Below the pieces are notes generated by a model. It did no database searches and was not told the DNA's origin. It saw only the letters and a program-made list of their open reading frames with translations. Of a stretch of DNA of 5,404 nt, positions 1 to 3,219 are shown piece by piece (the stretch's first letter is position 1; the number at the start of each line of letters is the position of its first letter). This stretch comes from an uncultured Gemmatimonadales bacterium (lineage in GTDB: Bacteria > Gemmatimonadota > Gemmatimonadetes > Longimicrobiales > Gaopeijiaceae), in contig CALJKZ010000685.1 in NCBI GenBank assembly GCA_937983085.1, positions 1 to 5,404 of the forward strand, written 5' to 3'. The translations under genes and the position numbers were made by a program.

Positions 1-26
1 ACCCACGCCGATGTGTCGACGATCAC
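1..26 (-). CDS. vapC: VapC-type PIN-domain toxin, first codons only (partial)
   Basis: Reading leftward from a GTG at 26..24, the frame gives M-I-V-D-T-S-A-W and then leaves the window. This is the usual opening of a PIN-domain ribonuclease: a short hydrophobic strand followed by the first metal-binding aspartate (Asp4). The start lies 22 bases past the TAG of the VapB-like antitoxin (49..51) on the same strand, the antitoxin-then-toxin order of vapBC operons. The only upstream ribosome-site match is a weak AGGC, so translation may be coupled to the antitoxin. No other start codon lies in this frame between the antitoxin stop and the GTG. In the VapC family the toxin is a Mg-dependent RNase, often cutting tRNA or rRNA, and is neutralised by VapB. 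Only eight full residues are visible, so the call rests on motif plus context. Confidence 0.72.
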
Positions 27-48
27 GGCTGCCTGAGACTGGGGCCCG

Positions 49-459
49 CTACCACTCGGATCCCGGATCCCCCGACCTCATGGCGTCGAGGTCGCCGTCC
101 CACCCCGCACCCTCCATCTCCAGGACCTCTTCCTTCGTCATGGGCGTGACGGCCACGCGGCGAAGCGCATACTCCACCGCGGCGCGATCGCTGGAGAGGT
201 GATAGCGCGTTCGGACGGCGTCCAGGAGATCCTGCTTCACCTCGAGCTCGACGCGCACGCGTCCCGACGTCGATGGCGTTCCGCCGTAGACGCCGGTCAG
301 CTCGCCCACCCGATCTGCAGGCCTTCTCCGGGCGCGTTCCCGTTCTCTGCGGAGCACGCTCCGAACCCATTCGGAGACCGTCGTCTGACTCCGGTCGGCC
401 GCTGCGCGGATCTCGTCGAGCTCGGCGTCGCTCATGACGACTTGGAGGCGCGTACTCAT
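49..459 (-). CDS. vapB: VapB-type antitoxin with two ribbon-helix-helix domains
   Basis: This 136-residue protein has two RHH-like modules. Residues 3-42 start with a strand (RLQVVMS), then a helix (ELDEIRAAAD) and a second helix (VSEWVRSVLRRERER), as in CopG-type antitoxins. After a basic and Gly/Ser/Thr-rich linker (about 43-66), residues 67-102 repeat the pattern (RVRVELEV, then AAVEYALRRV). Residues 107-128 (MTKEEVLEMEG, GWDGDLDAMR) match the toxin-neutralising tail of the VapB family. Ordinary VapB proteins are about 65-90 residues, so this looks like a fusion of two antitoxin types. The likely role, by family, is to bind and inhibit VapC and to repress its own promoter. The ATG at 459..457 has no Shine-Dalgarno and sits at the predicted transcription start. 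A partial PIN toxin follows 22 bases downstream. The RHH folds are inferred from pattern, not computed. Confidence 0.85.
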   Translation of the reverse strand: MSTRLQVVMSDAELDEIRAAADRSQTTVSEWVRSVLRRERERARRRPADRVGELTGVYGGTPSTSGRVRVELEVKQDLLDAVRTRYHLSSDRAAVEYALRRVAVTPMTKEEVLEMEGAGWDGDLDAMRSGDPGSEW

Positions 460-482
460 GTCATGAGTATAGTCTACTCATG
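453..482. promoter_or_regulatory. Operator with three TACTCATG half-sites in the vapBC promoter
   Basis: TACTCATG occurs at 453-460, its exact reverse complement CATGAGTA at 462-469 (one base between), and a third direct copy at 475-482. The first two form a perfect 17-base palindrome. The array covers the -10 hexamer and the ATG of the antitoxin, so bound protein would block RNA polymerase. RHH antitoxins typically bind such short inverted or repeated half-sites to autorepress. The three half-sites are seen directly; binding by this antitoxin is inferred. Confidence 0.8.
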
Positions 483-495
483 TCGGATCAGGCAA
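466..495 (-). promoter_or_regulatory. Sigma-70-like promoter for the antitoxin (leaderless)
   Basis: On the minus strand a -35 TTGCCT (495..490) and a -10 TATACT (471..466) are separated by 18 bases. Only six bases lie between the -10 and the ATG at 459, so transcription should begin at or next to the A of the start codon, giving a leaderless mRNA. This fits the absence of a ribosome-binding site. The -10 matches consensus at 5 of 6 bases and the -35 at 3 of 6 (TTG). Confidence 0.65.
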
Positions 496-514
496 CGAGG
501 TACGTCGCTCGCCC

Positions 515-2023
515 CTACCGCATCCGCACCACGTACGAATCCCCCGTGATCATCCGCACCACCTGGCCGTTTTCTTCCACGAATCGGACGATCTCCCCGA
601 CGGCACCGCCGCCGGTGGCGGCCACCATACGGAACGTCCCGTCGCCCAGGGGCTCGAGGGTGGTGTAGCCGATGTTGCTGGACCACGGGTTCATGGTCAC
701 CAGCCGCTCGTTCATCACCAGGACCCGGGTGACGCCGCGACCCTCGCGGCCGTAGAGGCCGGCGAAGCGCTCCCAGGCTGGATTCCACGCGACCTGCTCT
801 GCTTTGGTGGCGGTGGCGTCGGCCACGGCCTCGCCCACCGTGCTCCACAGTTCTCCGGCGATGTGCGAGGGATTCGAGTCGTTGGTGTTGGTGAGCACGA
901 TGACCCCGACCTCGGAGTCGAGCTGGATCGTGGTGTTCGTGGTGTTGCCCGGGTACCCGCCGCCGTGCCCTACGAAGAGCTGGTCGTCGACGCGCCGTAC
1001 GCTGAACCCGATGCCCTGGCCACTCCTCCAGTGGTTCTCGAGCATCCGCACGCGGTGCATCTCACGGAGGGATGCGGTGCTGAGGATCCGGTCACCGCCC
1101 CGGGGCCCCTCGCGGAACTGGGCCGATACGAACCGGGCCATGTCCTCCACCGTCGAGGTCAAACCCGTAGCGGCCGCCATCCCCCGAGCATCCACGAAGG
1201 GGAAGATGAGGCGCGATCCGTCGGGCATCCGCGATCCGTAGGGGGTGGCCAGGCGGGGGTCCTCCACGTCCACGGACGAGGCGGACATGCCGAGCGGATC
1301 GAAGATCTCGGCCTGCAGGTAATCGGCCCAGGTCACCCCGCTGACCTCCTCGACGATCATGCCGGCGAGAGTGTAGGCGAGGTTCGAATACTTCCAGCGC
1401 ACCTCCGGAGAGAAGGGTGCCTGGCGATACGGCATGAGCTCGCGCACCTCCTCGGTCGTGGGAAAGTCGAAGTCCGTCCAGTGGGAGCTGGCCTCGCGGG
1501 GTAGCCCCGAACTGTGGGTGAGGAGGTGCTCGATGGTCACCGGCGGATCGTCGGGCGATGCCTTCTCGAACTCGAACCACGGCAGGTACTCCACCACCGG
1601 ATCATCCAGGCGCAACCTGCCTTCCTCTCGGAGCTGCATGATGGCCGTGGCGGTGAAGAGCTTGCTGTGCGACGCCATCCGGAAGCGCGTGTCGGGCTCC
1701 ATGGGCCGGTCCGACTCGATGTCCGCGTGGCCGAACCCCTGAGCCCACACCAGGTCGTCGCCGGCCACCACACCCACCACGGCGCCGGGGAGGCCACGGT
1801 ACTCGATCTGACCCTCCATCCACGCCGAGAAGAGGCCGATCTGGGCCTGGACCTCGGGGTCGGATGCGATGGAGGAGGTGGTCTGGGCGGTGACGGCACC
1901 GGAGGCGAAGGCGAGGAGCAGCAGCGTCGCGGCCCCCGGCCGCATGGCGACCGCGAGGTACGACAGCATGGCCGTGAGGAGCGGCGCGCGAACAGGTGGA
2001 AGGGAGGCGGGAGCGTGGGCCAT
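515..2023 (-). CDS. Exported beta-lactamase-family serine hydrolase (class C / PBP-like)
   Basis: This 502-residue protein has an exported N-terminus: Arg12, two hydrophobic stretches (about 15-26 and 30-46) and a probable cleavage after AVTA (46|47). The serine-hydrolase domain (about 62-400) holds the three family motifs: SHSK (Ser118 nucleophile, Lys121), YSN (Tyr212-Asn214) and HGG (353-355) in place of KTG. HLLTHSSGLP (about 166-175) is also typical of the class C/esterase/DD-peptidase group. Residues about 414-502 resemble the beta-rich C-terminal domain often found on these enzymes. By family it hydrolyses an amide or ester through an acyl-serine intermediate outside the cytoplasm; the substrate cannot be read from sequence. 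The start at 2023 is chosen for GAGGA six bases upstream. The frame extends to a TTG at 2158, but that would bury the signal peptide. It is transcribed away from the membrane-protein gene and ends 55 bases before vapB. Confidence 0.93.
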   Translation of the reverse strand: MAHAPASLPPVRAPLLTAMLSYLAVAMRPGAATLLLLAFASGAVTAQTTSSIASDPEVQAQIGLFSAWMEGQIEYRGLPGAVVGVVAGDDLVWAQGFGHADIESDRPMEPDTRFRMASHSKLFTATAIMQLREEGRLRLDDPVVEYLPWFEFEKASPDDPPVTIEHLLTHSSGLPREASSHWTDFDFPTTEEVRELMPYRQAPFSPEVRWKYSNLAYTLAGMIVEEVSGVTWADYLQAEIFDPLGMSASSVDVEDPRLATPYGSRMPDGSRLIFPFVDARGMAAATGLTSTVEDMARFVSAQFREGPRGGDRILSTASLREMHRVRMLENHWRSGQGIGFSVRRVDDQLFVGHGGGYPGNTTNTTIQLDSEVGVIVLTNTNDSNPSHIAGELWSTVGEAVADATATKAEQVAWNPAWERFAGLYGREGRGVTRVLVMNERLVTMNPWSSNIGYTTLEPLGDGTFRMVAATGGGAVGEIVRFVEENGQVVRMITGDSYVVRMR

Positions 2024-2029
2024 CGGGGG

Positions 2030-2034
2030 TCCTC
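2030..2034 (-). promoter_or_regulatory. Ribosome-binding site fixing the hydrolase start
   Basis: GAGGA on the minus strand lies six bases upstream of the ATG at 2023..2021. The internal ATG codons at MLSYL and MRPG, which could also begin a signal peptide, have no comparable site. Confidence 0.65.
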
Positions 2035-2065
2035 GGCTGAGCGACAGGGTGGACGACCATGGTAC

Positions 2066-2099
2066 GGGACGGGGGTCCCACCGGCGAGAGCGACCGGTG
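2066..2099. repeat. Two adjoining inverted repeats in the hydrolase leader
   Basis: GGGAC (2066-2070) pairs with GTCCC (2075-2079) around a four-base loop. CACCGG (2079-2084) pairs with CCGGTG (2094-2099) around a nine-base loop. The two share base 2079, so they could form next to each other or compete. They lie 43-76 bases upstream of the hydrolase start and would be in its 5' leader if transcription begins farther upstream. GC-rich sequence makes chance hairpins common. Confidence 0.3.
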
Positions 2100-2123
2100 C
2101 CCCCAGGGCCCATCAACCTCTCG

Positions 2124-2152
2124 CAGAATCGTCTGATTCCCGTCTGATTCTG
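2124..2152. promoter_or_regulatory. Direct repeat inside an inverted repeat, candidate operator
   Basis: CGTCTGATTC occurs at 2130-2139 and again at 2141-2150, an 11-base period that puts both copies on the same face of the helix. The block is framed by CAGAATC (2124-2130) and its reverse complement GATTCTG (2146-2152). It sits in the divergent intergenic region, 45 bases before the rightward ATG and about 100 bases before the leftward one, so it could regulate either gene. No convincing -35/-10 pair was found: CTGATT (2133) plus CAATAC (2156) with a 17-base spacer is a poor match. Confidence 0.4.
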
Positions 2153-2183
2153 CCCCAATACCCTCCTGGCATGCTTCGAGAGC

Positions 2184-2190
2184 AGGAGGT
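2184..2190 (+). promoter_or_regulatory. Consensus Shine-Dalgarno of the TolB-N-like membrane protein
   Basis: AGGAGGT lies six bases upstream of the ATG at 2197. It is the strongest ribosome-binding site in the window and fixes this start. Confidence 0.85.
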
Positions 2191-2196
2191 AGTGCG

Positions 2197-3081
2197 ATGA
2201 AGGACCAGATTCGGGAACTCTGGGATGAGTTGATCCGCAGGAGAGTGGTAGGAACCGGCGCGGTGTACGCAGTCGTGGCGTTCGTGACGCTGCAGTTGGG
2301 TGAGATCATCTTTCCGGCCTACGGGGTCGGCCCCGAGGGGCTCAGGGCGCTGATCGCGGCACTCATGGCCGCGGGGCCCTTGGTATTGGCCGCGTCGTGG
2401 GTCTACGACATGAGCGGGCCCGAGATTCGGAAGACGCCCGATCGAGAGGCGCCGCTGGCCGCCGAGGCGGAGGCTGGGCGTCCCAGCGCTCGGGGCATCT
2501 GCCTGGTCGTGGGAGTCGCAGTGGGTCTCGGCATGGCGAGTTGGTGGGTGCTGGGCGGAATGGTGGGATCGAGCGTCCTGCTCATGGGGCTTCCCTCGCT
2601 GTTGGCCTCCGTGACCGTCCTGTTCGCGCTTCGCTGGTGCGCTCTCTCTCGCGACGACGAGCGGGTAGCTCCGGGTCCTCGTTCGGTCGCGGTCCTGCCC
2701 TTCGAATGCTGGGGACCCGCCGCGGCCGATGGGCTCGGTGAGCGTCTGGGAGAGGCGATTCGGATCCGACTGCAGCGGGTGTCGGGCATCCAAGTCGCGT
2801 CGCGGTACTCGTGCACGGACCGGGAGCGGGTCGGAGAGGCGCGTGAACTGGCCCGCCAGCTCAATGTGGCGACGCTGTTGGAGGGCACGATTCTGCGATA
2901 CGGGTCGGAAGCCCGCGTCACCACCCAACTGGTCGATGCCCGCTCGGGGTACCGGGTATTCACGAAGACGTGGGACTTCGAACTCGAGGGTCGCGGCATG
3001 CCCGAAGACCGGATGGCGGCGACCATCGTGGACGACCTCGTCGGAGAGACCACCGACCAGCGCGCGCTCCGTGCGGTGTGA
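2197..3081 (+). CDS. Four-helix membrane protein with TolB-N/FlgO-like domain
   Basis: This 294-residue protein begins with a short amphipathic basic segment (1-16) and four likely membrane helices at about 17-39, 49-70, 100-121 and 124-147. A charged loop (71-99) separates the pairs. From about 160 it has the motif series of the TolB N-terminal-like/FlgO-like domain: SVAVLPFE (163-170), GLGERLGEAIRIRLQRVSGIQVASR (split across 179-203), ARQLNVATLLEGTI (219-232) and VTTQLVDARSGYRVFTKTWD (241-260). In many bacteria this domain links an N-terminal membrane or DNA-binding module (CadC-like or adenylate-cyclase-like) to a long TPR array. Here the protein stops about 25 residues after the domain, with no TPRs and no DNA-binding domain. 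The helix-rich N-terminus resembles the membrane part of such TPR proteins. The biochemical role is unknown; protein interaction at the membrane is a guess. The domain may lie on either side of the membrane. The gene is divergent from the serine hydrolase. Confidence 0.85.
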   Translation: MKDQIRELWDELIRRRVVGTGAVYAVVAFVTLQLGEIIFPAYGVGPEGLRALIAALMAAGPLVLAASWVYDMSGPEIRKTPDREAPLAAEAEAGRPSARGICLVVGVAVGLGMASWWVLGGMVGSSVLLMGLPSLLASVTVLFALRWCALSRDDERVAPGPRSVAVLPFECWGPAAADGLGERLGEAIRIRLQRVSGIQVASRYSCTDRERVGEARELARQLNVATLLEGTILRYGSEARVTTQLVDARSGYRVFTKTWDFELEGRGMPEDRMAATIVDDLVGETTDQRALRAV

Positions 3082-3086
3082 CGCGC

Positions 3087-3102
3087 GGCGCATTGCGCCT
3101 TT
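3087..3102 (+). terminator. Possible short intrinsic terminator after the membrane protein
   Basis: GGCGC (3087-3091) and GCGCC (3095-3099) can form a five-pair GC stem with an ATT loop, followed by only three T. It starts five bases after the TGA at 3079-3081. The T tract is short, so it may be a weak terminator or a chance hairpin. Confidence 0.35.
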
Positions 3103-3174
3103 CCTACGGGGCGGTGGCACCCCATTGTGTCTGCCCCCTAGGATTCGGCTAGACGGCAGCTCGTCCGGTCGGTC

Positions 3175-3179
3175 AGGAG
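3175..3179 (+). promoter_or_regulatory. Ribosome-binding site ahead of the mini-ORF
   Basis: AGGAG with a seven-base spacer to the ATG at 3187. It is 36 bases from the ATG at 3216, too far to serve the oxidoreductase directly, so it points to the mini-ORF or to an N-terminus displaced by one base. Confidence 0.6.
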
Positions 3180-3186
3180 CGATCCG

Positions 3187-3219
3187 ATGAGCTCAACCCC
3201 CCGACTCGGTCTCCCATGA
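3187..3219 (+). CDS. Ten-codon leader mini-ORF overlapping the GMC start
   Basis: ATG at 3187 encodes MSSTPRLGLP and stops at TGA 3217-3219. This overlaps the ATG of the oxidoreductase (3216-3218) as ATGA, the classic arrangement for translational coupling. It has the best ribosome-binding site in this intergenic region (AGGAG, seven-base spacer), whereas the GMC start has none. A C6 run (3197-3202) lies inside it. One extra C would fuse it in frame to the oxidoreductase as a roughly ten-residue N-terminal extension. So it may be a coupling leader peptide, a slippage switch, or the true start broken by a homopolymer sequencing error. Too short for sequence-based recognition. Confidence 0.4.
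   Translation: MSSTPRLGLP

Noticed and set aside
23..370. 115-codon minus-strand frame overlapping the antitoxin
   Set aside because: Out-of-frame shadow of the RHH antitoxin with an Arg/Gly-rich product and no ribosome site.
863..1504. 213-codon open frame on the plus strand inside the hydrolase gene
   Set aside because: Antisense shadow of the hydrolase. It is rich in Gly/His/Arg/Val, has no known motif, and the opposite strand carries the SxxK, YxN and HGG motifs.
2024..2158. N-terminal extension of the serine hydrolase to a TTG at 2158
   Set aside because: It would put 45 extra Arg-rich residues ahead of an already complete signal peptide and cover the repeat block. The nearest GGAGG is only about three bases from the TTG, while the ATG at 2023 has a well-spaced GAGGA.
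2113..3120. 335-codon open frame on the minus strand
   Set aside because: It lies opposite the membrane-protein gene, which has a perfect ribosome site and recognisable domain motifs. Its product is Arg/His/Pro-rich with no recognisable motif, typical of antisense frames in GC-rich DNA.
3115..3130. Sigma-54-like element TGGCAC followed by TTGTG
   Set aside because: The spacer is four bases instead of five and the essential -12 GC is GT, so it does not meet the sigma-54 consensus.
3139..3144. TAGGAT as a -10 box for the oxidoreductase
   Set aside because: It matches the -10 consensus at four of six bases, but no acceptable -35 lies 16-18 bases upstream, so no promoter is annotated.
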